Shown here: positions 24,845-32,008 of the stretch, in pieces
Numbering within the stretch: the first letter of the stretch is position 1
Layout of the letters: each line of letters starts with the position of its first letter
Source: JBCBST01 sp039819115
GTDB taxonomy: Bacteria; Bacteroidota; Rhodothermia; Balneolales; Balneolaceae
NCBI GenBank assembly: GCA_039819115.1
Contig: JBCBST010000025.1
Span: 1-32,008 of the forward strand
Reading direction: 5' to 3'
Length of the DNA stretch: 32,008 bases
Made by a program: the position numbers and the translations under genes
The notes under the pieces: model-generated
What the model was told of the DNA's origin: nothing
The model's input: the letters and a program-made list of their open reading frames with translations, nothing else
The model's database searches: none

Positions 24845-27181
24845 ATGAGCAAATCGAACCAGGATAATATCGACCATCAGCAGTACTTCAACGATCCGGA
24901 GTACCGTAAGAAGATTCTTGCGGAGAAAAAGGAGCAGAATGATGATACCCCCTCCCCTTCTTCCAGCGGATCTCTGGGTAGAAAGATTGTATTCACATTT
25001 TCCTTATCCGCACTGGTTATCGCTATCGCAGTTTGTTCCTACGTGTGGTACCTGGTGCAGGGACTTCCGTCGATCCAGGAATTAGAAAACCCGGATACCG
25101 CAATCGCATCTGTTGTGTTAAGCCGTGATGGCGCTACGCTCGATAAATACTTTGTCGAAAACAGAACCTGGGTTTCGTATGAAGAGATTTCACCTCACGT
25201 TATTGATGCTTTGGTAGCAACCGAAGATCACCGATTCTACAATCACTGGGGTATGGATATGATTCGGACCCTGGCTATCCCGTATCACGTCGCCAGGGGA
25301 AACCCACAGGGTGGCTCTACCATATCCCAACAGCTGGCCCGAAACCTGTATAAAAAAATCGGTACCAAATTCTCTATCTCCCGAAAGTTTAAAGAGATGA
25401 TCACGGCCGTCCAGATTGAACGTAATTATACCAAGCGTGAAATACTGGAGATGTATTTGAACACGGTTGAATATCCAAACAGTGCATTTGGAATAGAAGC
25501 AGCTGCTCAAACGCATTACAACAAGTCTGCGAAAGAACTTAACATTGACGAAGCAGCAACACTCGTCGGTTCCGTAAACGGGCCTTACCGGTTCAATCCC
25601 CGGTTGTTTCCGGAGCGCTCTCAAGGTCGAAGAGATATTGTGTTTTTGCTGATGAGCAAGCACGGCTTTCTTGATGACGAACAGTACACGAATCTCAGGG
25701 CTGCTTCCATACAACTCGATTACCGCCCTCCTTCAAAAGCCGGAAGGGTGAGTCGCTACTTTGGGGAATATGTCCGTCAGAAAGTAACCCCCTGGCTCGA
25801 AGAAAATGGGTACAATATCTATCAGGATGGATTGGTGATTTACACCACCATTGACTCCAGGTTGCAACAGCATGCCGAAGAGGCTCTGAGAACCAAGCTC
25901 GATTCACTTCAACCTATTTTCGAACGGGAGTGGACTACCTCGGGAAGCACCACCTACATGGATAAACTCTGGGAACGGTACCCTCAGTTTCTCGACGATT
26001 TTATCGAGGAAACCGACGAATATAAAAACGGATACCAGACCTTCAATACCAGTATCCGAAAAGTAGTGCTCGACTCCCTTAAAGCCGATACTGCATTCGT
26101 CGATTCGGTCATGAGAGCAAAAACAAGATTAGAAGCCGGGTTTGTGGCTGTAGAACCATCAAATGGAAACATTCTGGCCTGGGTTGGGGGCTCCAATTAT
26201 GGACAGGTACAATTTGATCATGTGTACCAATCCCGGCGGCAGGCCGGCTCTACGTTCAAACCCTTTGTTTATTCCGTTGCTATTGATAACGGATATAAAC
26301 CCTACCATCGTTTTTCCAGGTACCCCACTAAGTTTATCGACCGGCAAGGCAGGCCCTGGGCTCCAACCGATGCTACCATTAGCGACGGCCCCGAAATGGT
26401 CCCCCTTCGGGAGGCTATTGCACGAAGCCTGAATAATGTTACGGTTCGGTTGCTTCCCGAAATAGCGGGTGCACCGGGTACAAATAAACTATGGGAACTT
26501 GACCCGGCTGCTCGTAAAATCAAACAAATGGCAAGCAACCTGGGTATTGATATGAGCAGGACCCCAGCTTATCCCTCCATCGCCCTTGGAACAGCTGAAG
26601 TTTCTTTACTGGAGCTTACCAGCGCGTACACAACCTTTGCAAATTCGGGTGTTCACATCGACCCCATTGCCGTAACCCGTATTGAAGACCGGGAAGGTAA
26701 TGTGTTAAAAGAGTTTTTTCCGGAATACCGCCAGGAGGTGATCAGCCCGGAAACGGCTTATATCATGGTAGATATGATGCGTGGGGTAATTCGGGGAGGA
26801 GAAGGATATTACGGCACCGGGGTTCGTCTTCGAAACAGATACAATGTAAGCCAGGATATTGCCGGTAAAACAGGCACCACCAATAACAGTGCCGATAACT
26901 GGTTCGTAGCACTCACCCCACATATTGTGATGGGGGCATGGGTAGGCGGTGAGGACCGCAAAATCCGGTTCCCCAAAGAAGATCCCAATTCCATTGGTCA
27001 GGGGGCGCGTTCTGCGTTACCCATTGTGGGTACGTTCATCAATTTTGTTCAGCGCGATAGCCTCGCCTACTGGGGAAAAGATTCATTTACCCCTCCTCCG
27101 GGTTTTGTAATGCCGGAGGACCCTACCATACGTGAAAACGAGCTGATTAAAGACCGCAACAAAGGGCGTATTGGTTGGTAG
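24845..27181 (+). CDS. Class A penicillin-binding protein (PBP1A-like)
   Basis: A 778-residue bifunctional peptidoglycan synthase. A charged cytoplasmic tail (1-45) and one membrane anchor (about 47-70) precede a GT51 glycosyltransferase domain with E127 in ATEDHRFYNHWG and GGSTISQQLARNLYK (157-171). The transpeptidase domain carries S469-x-x-K472 in QAGSTFKPF, S528-L-N530 and K675-T-G-T. An insertion of about 80 charged residues (350-430) separates the two catalytic domains. It polymerises and cross-links glycan strands in the periplasm. It starts 9 bases after the LpxH-like gene, so one transcript probably supplies several envelope steps. Confidence 0.95.
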   Translation: MSKSNQDNIDHQQYFNDPEYRKKILAEKKEQNDDTPSPSSSGSLGRKIVFTFSLSALVIAIAVCSYVWYLVQGLPSIQELENPDTAIASVVLSRDGATLDKYFVENRTWVSYEEISPHVIDALVATEDHRFYNHWGMDMIRTLAIPYHVARGNPQGGSTISQQLARNLYKKIGTKFSISRKFKEMITAVQIERNYTKREILEMYLNTVEYPNSAFGIEAAAQTHYNKSAKELNIDEAATLVGSVNGPYRFNPRLFPERSQGRRDIVFLLMSKHGFLDDEQYTNLRAASIQLDYRPPSKAGRVSRYFGEYVRQKVTPWLEENGYNIYQDGLVIYTTIDSRLQQHAEEALRTKLDSLQPIFEREWTTSGSTTYMDKLWERYPQFLDDFIEETDEYKNGYQTFNTSIRKVVLDSLKADTAFVDSVMRAKTRLEAGFVAVEPSNGNILAWVGGSNYGQVQFDHVYQSRRQAGSTFKPFVYSVAIDNGYKPYHRFSRYPTKFIDRQGRPWAPTDATISDGPEMVPLREAIARSLNNVTVRLLPEIAGAPGTNKLWELDPAARKIKQMASNLGIDMSRTPAYPSIALGTAEVSLLELTSAYTTFANSGVHIDPIAVTRIEDREGNVLKEFFPEYRQEVISPETAYIMVDMMRGVIRGGEGYYGTGVRLRNRYNVSQDIAGKTGTTNNSADNWFVALTPHIVMGAWVGGEDRKIRFPKEDPNSIGQGARSALPIVGTFINFVQRDSLAYWGKDSFTPPPGFVMPEDPTIRENELIKDRNKGRIGW

Positions 27182-27267
27182 ATTTAGTTTAAACTAGGCG
27201 CACACAAGCCGTTTTCATGCTTTCTTCATAAAATTCACTTACGTTTTTAAGAAATGAGAGGTGAGGC

Positions 27268-27651
27268 ATGGATACTAAAGACAGAAATAAGCTTTTGTTT
27301 TGGGCCGCACGGTTCTATGGAGCCATTATCGCATTCGCGCTCCTCTTTTTTGTGTTTGGTCATGCATTTTGGGGAGGTATTGGTGCTTTCCAGTCCACAA
27401 AAGAGATAGCCGGATTCATAGGTTTCCCTATACTTACCCTGATCGGGCTCCTTAGCGCGCAGTTTTTCCCGCGAACCGGTGGTATTATTACATTAATGGG
27501 TATGGGACTCTTGTACGCTATGATGCCCGACACTATCCTGAATGTATACTTTGGTTCTGCAACGCTGGCAGGTTTGTTGTTCGTAATAGCCGGGATTCGA
27601 AACCGGCCTACCTCCTCATCGGATGGGTACCGACTGTCTGAAAATTTCTGA
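27268..27651 (+). CDS. Small four-helix membrane protein, function unknown
   Basis: A 127-residue hydrophobic protein I do not recognise. Four probable membrane helices lie at about residues 9-31, 45-65, 70-86 and 93-113, with a short hydrophilic Ser/Arg-rich tail. No enzymatic motif or signal peptide is seen. GAGAGGTGAGG just upstream of the ATG is a good ribosome site, which supports translation. It follows the penicillin-binding protein gene by 86 bases in the same direction and converges on atpC, separated by a strong hairpin. Confidence 0.65.
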   Translation: MDTKDRNKLLFWAARFYGAIIAFALLFFVFGHAFWGGIGAFQSTKEIAGFIGFPILTLIGLLSAQFFPRTGGIITLMGMGLLYAMMPDTILNVYFGSATLAGLLFVIAGIRNRPTSSSDGYRLSENF

Positions 27652-27705
27652 CCGGTTATTGAATTCAATAACGCGGGTGGTGATGAAGTTAGAACGTTAA
27701 TACAC

Positions 27706-27738
27706 AAAAAAGCCGATTATCTGACGATAATCGGCTTT
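27706..27738. terminator. Strong hairpin terminator between membrane protein and atpC
   Basis: AAAGCCGATTATC (27709-27721) pairs perfectly over 13 bp with GATAATCGGCTTT (27726-27738) around the loop TGAC. On the minus strand the 3' arm continues into a T run (GGCTTTTTTGTG), so it terminates atpD-atpC best. It can also serve the convergent + strand gene. Confidence 0.88.
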
Positions 27739-27780
27739 AAAACGTATCTGCAAAAAACGAAACGTAGTGGGCTTGTTTGC

Positions 27781-28038
27781 TTAGCTCTCAACCACGCTTT
27801 CGGCCAGCAACGTAAGCTGGTTGTTATTCACTTCAACAAATCCACCAGATATGGTATATGTTGTATCCCCGCCTGACTTGCGGATTAAAACCGAACCTTT
27901 GTCCAGCGTAGATACAATCGGGGCGTGATTAGCTTTAACTTCAAAACTACCGGACGTACCCGGCATCTGAACTCCTGTTACCTCACCTTCAAAAAGGGAA
28001 CCTTCGGGAGTAAGAATTTGAGCTTGAAACGTACTCAT
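27781..28038 (-). CDS. atpC: ATP synthase F1 epsilon subunit, short form
   Basis: An 85-residue protein with only the N-terminal beta-sandwich of the epsilon subunit (FQAQILTPEGSLFEGEV, then VQMPGTSGSFEVKANHAPIVSTL). The C-terminal two-helix domain of the 139-residue E. coli protein, which gives intrinsic inhibition, is absent. Short epsilon subunits are common in Bacteroidota relatives, so this is probably not a truncation. The gene starts 9 bases after the atpD stop and is followed by a strong terminator. Confidence 0.95.
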   Translation of the reverse strand: MSTFQAQILTPEGSLFEGEVTGVQMPGTSGSFEVKANHAPIVSTLDKGSVLIRKSGGDTTYTISGGFVEVNNNQLTLLAESVVES

Positions 28039-28047
28039 AAATCAGGA

Positions 28048-29538
28048 TTAAGCAGCTGTGGTTTCAGCCAGCATTTTTTCTCCTTTTGCCATGGCTTCAT
28101 TAATATCTCCAACCATGTAGAAGGCGCCCTCGGGCAGGTGATCCAATTCACCGTCGATGATCATTTTCACACCTTTTACCGTGTCTTCAATCTTCACATA
28201 TTTACCAGGTGCTCCGGTAAATTGTTCAGCAACAAAGAAGGGCTGAGAAAGGAAACGCTGTACTCTTCGGGCACGACTTACCACCATTTTATCTTCATCA
28301 GATAGTTCATCCATACCAAGGATAGCAATGATATCCTGAAGGTCTTTGTAATTCTGGAGGAGTGTGGTGGTAGCACGGGCAACACCGTAATGCTCATCAC
28401 CTACTACTTTAGGATCCACAATACGTGACGTAGAATCCAGTGGATCAACCGCAGGGTAAATACCGATTTGAGTTAATGCACGTGAAAGTACCGTGGTTGC
28501 ATCAAGGTGAGTAAACGTAGTAGCCGGTGCGGGATCCGTTAAATCATCTGCAGGTACATATACTGCCTGAACGGAAGTAATCGAACCTTTTTTGGTTGAC
28601 GTGATACGCTCCTGCATCGCTCCCATCTCAGTAGCCAGTGTTGGCTGGTATCCTACCGCAGATGGCATACGGCCTAACAGGGCAGATACCTCTGAACCAG
28701 CCTGTGTAAACCGGAAAATATTATCGATAAACAAGAGGATATCTCTGGAAACTTCATCACGGAAATACTCAGCAACAGTAAGACCGGAAAGGGCTACCCG
28801 AGCACGTGCTCCGGGTGGCTCGTTCATTTGACCAAATACCAGGGTGGCCTGAGACTCTTTCAATTTATCTCCGTCTACTTTGGATAGATCCCACTGTCCT
28901 TTTTCCATGCTTTCTTTAAACTCATCGCCGTAGTTGATTACTCCGGATTCGATGAATTCCCGAAGAAGGTCATTTCCTTCACGGGTACGCTCTCCAACAC
29001 CAGCAAATACGGAAAGTCCACCATGCTGCTTGGCAATGTTGTTGATCAGTTCCTGAATCAATACGGTTTTACCTACACCAGCACCACCAAATAGCCCGAT
29101 TTTTCCCCCTTTTGCATATGGACACAACAAATCAACCACTTTGATTCCTGTTTCCAACATCTCGGTAGAGGTAGCCAGCTGATCAAATGCAGGAGCTTCC
29201 CGGTGAATCGGGTAGGTGTTTTTTCCTTCAGGAGCATCTATTCCATCAATCGCTTCGCCCACAACGTTAAACAATCTGCCACGGATATCATCGCCTACCG
29301 GCATAGCAATAGATTTACCGGAATCGAGTACTTCCATTCCCCGGACCAATCCATCGGTCGAATCCATCGCGATGGTTCGAACACGATCTTCCCCAAGGTG
29401 CTGGGCTACTTCTAAATAAAGCGTGGTTCCGTCGGTTTGTTTTACGTGGAGGGCGTTAAGAAGAGCAGGAGTTTCGGATTGAGTAAAGTCAACGTCAACT
29501 ACGGGTCCGATAATCTGCGCAATGGTTCCTTTATTCAT
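28048..29538 (-). CDS. atpD: ATP synthase F1 beta subunit
   Basis: The catalytic F1 subunit. I take the ATG at 29538, giving 496 residues and the standard N-terminus MNKGTIAQIIGPVVDVDF; the frame stays open to 29658 but the extra 40 residues look non-coding. Walker A is GGAGVGKTVLIQEL, Walker B is ILLFIDNIFRF, and the family signature PSAVGYQPTLATEMG is intact. It forms an atpD-atpC pair with no other ATP synthase gene nearby, an arrangement known in Bacteroidota and Chlorobi, where the remaining subunits lie in a separate cluster. Confidence 0.97.
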   Translation of the reverse strand: MNKGTIAQIIGPVVDVDFTQSETPALLNALHVKQTDGTTLYLEVAQHLGEDRVRTIAMDSTDGLVRGMEVLDSGKSIAMPVGDDIRGRLFNVVGEAIDGIDAPEGKNTYPIHREAPAFDQLATSTEMLETGIKVVDLLCPYAKGGKIGLFGGAGVGKTVLIQELINNIAKQHGGLSVFAGVGERTREGNDLLREFIESGVINYGDEFKESMEKGQWDLSKVDGDKLKESQATLVFGQMNEPPGARARVALSGLTVAEYFRDEVSRDILLFIDNIFRFTQAGSEVSALLGRMPSAVGYQPTLATEMGAMQERITSTKKGSITSVQAVYVPADDLTDPAPATTFTHLDATTVLSRALTQIGIYPAVDPLDSTSRIVDPKVVGDEHYGVARATTTLLQNYKDLQDIIAILGMDELSDEDKMVVSRARRVQRFLSQPFFVAEQFTGAPGKYVKIEDTVKGVKMIIDGELDHLPEGAFYMVGDINEAMAKGEKMLAETTAA

Positions 29539-29752
29539 GAATGATAAAGCGATTTTAGAATTTAGATTGCTAAGCAATAAGGTTATAGAGTTCGCCTCAG
29601 GCAAAGGCTGATAAAGATAATGAGATGTACGGAGAGGGGCAATGCTACAATTACGCAATGTTTAACGATTGATCGATCACCCTTCACAATTTCTTCATAT
29701 TTCCGCTGTACAATTCCCGATTTACTATAAAACGTAGATTCATCCAGAGTAC
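29539..29752. promoter_or_regulatory. Divergent intergenic region upstream of atpD
   Basis: A 214-base gap between divergent genes. It contains a dyad ATTGCT-A-AGCAAT (29566-29578) about 28-40 bases before the atpD ATG and a 10-base palindrome TGATCGATCA (29670-29679). Either could be an operator or chance. ACTATAAAA about 25 bases before the + strand ATG resembles a -10 element. I saw no coding sequence here beyond the rejected atpD extension. Confidence 0.35.
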
Positions 29753-30478
29753 ATGCAAGACTTCATCAACTATATCCCAATCGGGACCACCCTCTTTTCC
29801 GTCTTCTTCTTTATCGTTTTATTCCGCCACTGGCGTCGAAAACCAGGTACAACCTATCTGCTTTGGTGGACGGTGGGAGTCTTTTGCTATGGAATCGGAA
29901 CTACCGTTGAAAGCTTGCACACCCTTATCGGTTGGAGCCCCGCTTTGTTTAAAGCCTGGTATATCTCAGGAGCATTTCTGGGAGGTGTACCTCTGGCACA
30001 GGGAACCGTTCACTTGCTCATGGGAAAAGCCAAAGCCAATACCATGAGCCTCGTTCTACTTGTAATACTTCTTATCTCTTCAACTCTCGTTATCCTTTCC
30101 CCGCTGGATACCGCAAAACTAACCGGAAAGCTGGATGGAGTAGTCCTGGAATGGACTTTCATCCGCTGGATTACCCCATTCATCAACATATATGCGGTCA
30201 TCTTCCTTGTGGGCGGGGCTTTTTACTCTGCCTTTAAATACAAGGGTGATCATGCGTTCAAAAATCGGTTTTGGGGTAACGTATGGATTGCGGTGGGTGG
30301 AATTCTGCCCGGCTTTGGAGGAAGCTTTGCCAAAATGGGACTGGTGGAAGTGCTTTATGTAACTGAGTTATTGGGTATACTTCTCATTTTTGCAGGCTAC
30401 CAGGTTATTCGGGGCGACCAGTCTCTCTCGGTACACAAAAATCAAACAACCGATCAGGTCGCAGTTCCTGCTGTTTGA
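29753..30478 (+). CDS. Seven-helix membrane protein, function unknown
   Basis: A 241-residue integral membrane protein with about seven hydrophobic helices: near 8-25, 36-55, 65-88, 95-115, 140-160, 178-198 and 205-222. It ends with a short soluble tail. No catalytic motif is visible. The seven-helix layout recalls the sensor region found in front of some histidine kinases, but no kinase or other output domain follows. That resemblance is my impression from topology, not from a search. It is divergent from atpD, and a weak terminator hairpin overlaps its stop. Confidence 0.7.
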   Translation: MQDFINYIPIGTTLFSVFFFIVLFRHWRRKPGTTYLLWWTVGVFCYGIGTTVESLHTLIGWSPALFKAWYISGAFLGGVPLAQGTVHLLMGKAKANTMSLVLLVILLISSTLVILSPLDTAKLTGKLDGVVLEWTFIRWITPFINIYAVIFLVGGAFYSAFKYKGDHAFKNRFWGNVWIAVGGILPGFGGSFAKMGLVEVLYVTELLGILLIFAGYQVIRGDQSLSVHKNQTTDQVAVPAV

Positions 30479-30501
30479 GCATATCGGATTTGCTCATTTT
30501 T
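30476..30501 (+). terminator. Possible weak intrinsic terminator
   Basis: TGAGCA (30476-30481) pairs with TGCTCA (30491-30496) around a 9-base loop and is followed by TTTTT (30497-30501). It begins at the stop codon of the seven-helix protein. The stem is only 6 bp. Confidence 0.45.
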
Positions 30502-30608
30502 ACGCAAACCCGGCAAAGAAACGTGCAAAAGAATGCAAACCACCTCTTTCTCTATTGAAAAATCCATTTCTTTAGACACCTGTCAACATGCATTCAATTT
30601 ATCTAACT

Positions 30609-31925
30609 ATGCGTTCCATTGGTGCTCTAAGTCTTCTTCTTCTTCTTCTGCTCACTGCCTGCAATACCCCTCAAAACGATTACCGGCATACTCCCCCAAC
30701 CACACTCGATACGAATTTGGTCTTACCTCCTTCCTGGGCATTCGGGGTGTTATATGGTGGATATACCAACCAGGAACAAACGATAGCACGTATTAAAAAA
30801 ATTGAGGAGCACGATTACCCCATCGATGCTTACTGGATCGATTCCTGGTTCTGGAGTTTTGATGATCAGGGTGAAGGGCCTGATAAATACATTGATTTTG
30901 TTGCCGATACGATTGCTTTTCCCGATCGTAAAGGAATGTTGGATTTCATGGAGGAACGTAATATTAAAGCCGGTTTCTGGACGTGGGATGCCATCCAGAA
31001 AACCGGAAACGAAACCGCTTTCGCCGACTTTGAATCAAAGGGGTTTTTCCGTGATGTATACATGAACACCAACTCATGGCACAATAAAGGACGCAGCACC
31101 GCTATGTTCCAGGAAGGCGGAAATGAAGAGGGTACTCCAACCGGAAACATCAATTTTGATGATCCCGAAGCTGCCGCCTACTTCAAACAACAAATGAAAC
31201 ACTTTTTTGATGAAGGAGCTGATTTTATAAAGCTTGACAGAACCACGCATATTCCAACCGTGCGAACCATGTTTGAAATGAGCCAGGAGTTTGGAAAAGA
31301 AACCGAAGGCCGGGGGTTTATGCTATCACACGCCGGAGGACTGGATGATCCGGAATTCAAAAAATACCCTACCAAATGGACCAGTGATACCCGCTCGGAC
31401 TGGACTATAGAAAGCCCATTAAAGGATTTTCCATCCTGGGTGCCGAATGTGGCGTTTAAGGAAAACATCGCCATGTATACCGACCCGAACCGGAAGTCGA
31501 GCCTTGTTCCATTCCTCACGAACGATACTGGTGGCTTTGATAAAGGCCGAACAGAAGAAGTAGATGAAGAGCTCTACATACGCTGGCTCCAGTTTTCTAT
31601 GTTATCTCCGGTTACCGAAGTGTTTTCTCAGCCGGAAAACCCGACTTCAAACATGGCTTATAACTACTCAGAACGGGCCGATGTTATTTTTAAAGACTTT
31701 GCTCATATGCGTATGCAGCTCTTCCCCTATTTGTATTCATACGCGCATCAAACCCGACTGAAGGGAAAGAATATGGTACGCCCATTTGATGGTCGGTTGT
31801 ACCAATATCAGCTTGGTAGTGAGCTCTTAGTCGCTCCGGTATACGAACAAGGTGCTACCTCCAGAACCGTCTATTTACCAGAAGGTAACTGGGTAAACTA
31901 CTGGGATAAGAGCGTATATCGTTGA
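30609..31925 (+). CDS. GH31-family glycosidase lipoprotein, 3' end disrupted by an inverted segment
   Basis: I prefer ATG 30609 over 30588: it gives a clean lipoprotein signal (MRSIGAL, Leu run, lipobox L-T-A-C, Cys18). The body is a GH31 (beta/alpha)8 barrel: AYWIDSWFW, KAGFWTWD, then the nucleophile region DFIKLDRTTH (D210 in this numbering) and the acid/base region KWTSDTRSDW (D260). The barrel is followed by the start of the C-terminal beta-sandwich (SELLVAPVYEQGA, then NWVNYWDKSVYR). The usual GH31 N-terminal sandwich domain is missing, since the barrel begins about 25 residues after the lipidated Cys. The TGA at 31923 is premature: the conserved continuation is present, but reverse-complemented, in 31914-32008. 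Retaining alpha-glycosidase activity is expected from the family. The sugar is unknown. Confidence 0.85.
   Translation: MRSIGALSLLLLLLLTACNTPQNDYRHTPPTTLDTNLVLPPSWAFGVLYGGYTNQEQTIARIKKIEEHDYPIDAYWIDSWFWSFDDQGEGPDKYIDFVADTIAFPDRKGMLDFMEERNIKAGFWTWDAIQKTGNETAFADFESKGFFRDVYMNTNSWHNKGRSTAMFQEGGNEEGTPTGNINFDDPEAAAYFKQQMKHFFDEGADFIKLDRTTHIPTVRTMFEMSQEFGKETEGRGFMLSHAGGLDDPEFKKYPTKWTSDTRSDWTIESPLKDFPSWVPNVAFKENIAMYTDPNRKSSLVPFLTNDTGGFDKGRTEEVDEELYIRWLQFSMLSPVTEVFSQPENPTSNMAYNYSERADVIFKDFAHMRMQLFPYLYSYAHQTRLKGKNMVRPFDGRLYQYQLGSELLVAPVYEQGATSRTVYLPEGNWVNYWDKSVYR
30632..30649 (+). repeat. (TCT)6 trinucleotide run in the signal peptide
   Basis: Six uninterrupted TCT/CTT units encode the Leu run of the GH31 signal peptide. 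Unit gain or loss would keep the frame and only change hydrophobic core length. Confidence 0.8.
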
Positions 31926-32008
31926 GGGATGATTGAACCTGCTCTTATGAAGAGAGGAATCTGATCGATGGGTGCCTGTACTTCAATTTCATCTCCTCCG
32001 CGATATAC
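31914..32008 (-). other. Inverted 95-base segment carrying the GH31 gene continuation
   Basis: The reverse complement of 31914-32008, joined after the AGC codon ending at 31913, continues the GH31 frame without a stop. It reads VYRGGDEIEVQ, then APIDQIPLFIRAGSIIP, the conserved start of the C-terminal region in GH31 enzymes. In the given orientation all three + strand frames have stops. The segment is bounded by GTATATCG (31914-31921) and CGATATAC (32001-32008), and the window ends exactly at the second copy. It is either an intragenic inversion or a fold-back artefact at a contig end. Confidence 0.85.
31914..32008. repeat. 8-bp inverted repeat flanking the inverted segment
   Basis: The left arm GTATATCG is at 31914-31921 and the right arm CGATATAC at 32001-32008, with a 79-base interior. 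The next inner bases (T at 31922, G at 32000) do not pair, so 8 bp is exact on the inside. The outside cannot be judged because the window ends. Confidence 0.85.

Noticed and set aside
25190..25714. 174-codon minus-strand frame inside the penicillin-binding protein gene
   Set aside because: Antisense to the GT51 domain with its catalytic motifs; no domain or start signal of its own.
29539..29658. Upstream start for atpD adding 40 residues
   Set aside because: The extension has no similarity to beta subunits and lies in the AT-rich intergenic region; MNKGTIAQIIGPVVDV is the usual start.
30632..30649. (TCT)6 as a phase-variation tract
   Set aside because: The unit is a trinucleotide inside a coding frame, so slippage cannot switch the frame; at most it changes signal peptide length.

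Overview
The window looks like a chromosomal piece of a Gram-negative member of the Bacteroidota/Balneolota/Rhodothermota group, most likely Balneolota. The reasons are an STN plus carboxypeptidase-regulatory TonB receptor, lipoproteins with short lipoboxes (one followed by a run of Asp), a PadR regulator coupled to a MacB/FtsX-type permease, and atpD-atpC separated from the other ATP synthase genes with a very short epsilon subunit. Lineage is inferred from gene content, not from a database search. Coding density is very high, no stretch over 300 bases lacks a gene, and I saw no tRNA, rRNA, CRISPR array or insertion sequence.

Layout. 1-4.4 kb (+): the 3' part of a TonB-dependent receptor and a four-repeat fasciclin lipoprotein, closed by a hairpin terminator shared with a convergent M42 aminopeptidase (-). 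5.7-7.4 kb (+): a hot-dog thioesterase overlapping an HD phosphohydrolase. 10.1-7.4 kb (-): mgtE-thyA-folA. 13.1-10.2 kb (-): padR plus a large ABC permease. 22.9-13.3 kb (-): pfkA-pgi-deoxynucleoside kinase, then yceD-rpmF-plsX-fabH-fabD-fabG-acpP-fabF-rnc, an almost complete type II fatty-acid/phospholipid initiation cluster with L32 and RNase III. 23.1-27.2 kb (+): polyprenyl diphosphate synthase, an LpxH-like hydrolase and a class A penicillin-binding protein, an envelope operon divergent from pfkA. 27.3-27.7 kb (+): a small membrane protein. 29.5-27.8 kb (-): atpD-atpC. 29.8-30.5 kb (+): a seven-helix membrane protein. 30.6-32.0 kb (+): a GH31-family glycosidase lipoprotein.

Most of this is ordinary housekeeping DNA. 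The clear anomaly is at the right edge. The last 95 bases are inverted relative to the GH31 gene: their reverse complement continues the GH31 reading frame exactly, with the conserved C-terminal motif. The segment is bounded by an 8-bp inverted repeat, GTATATCG/CGATATAC, whose outer end coincides with the end of the window. This is either a very small intragenic invertible segment that truncates the enzyme, or a fold-back (snap-back) artefact at a contig end. The exact coincidence with the window edge favours the artefact, but the two can be separated with reads.
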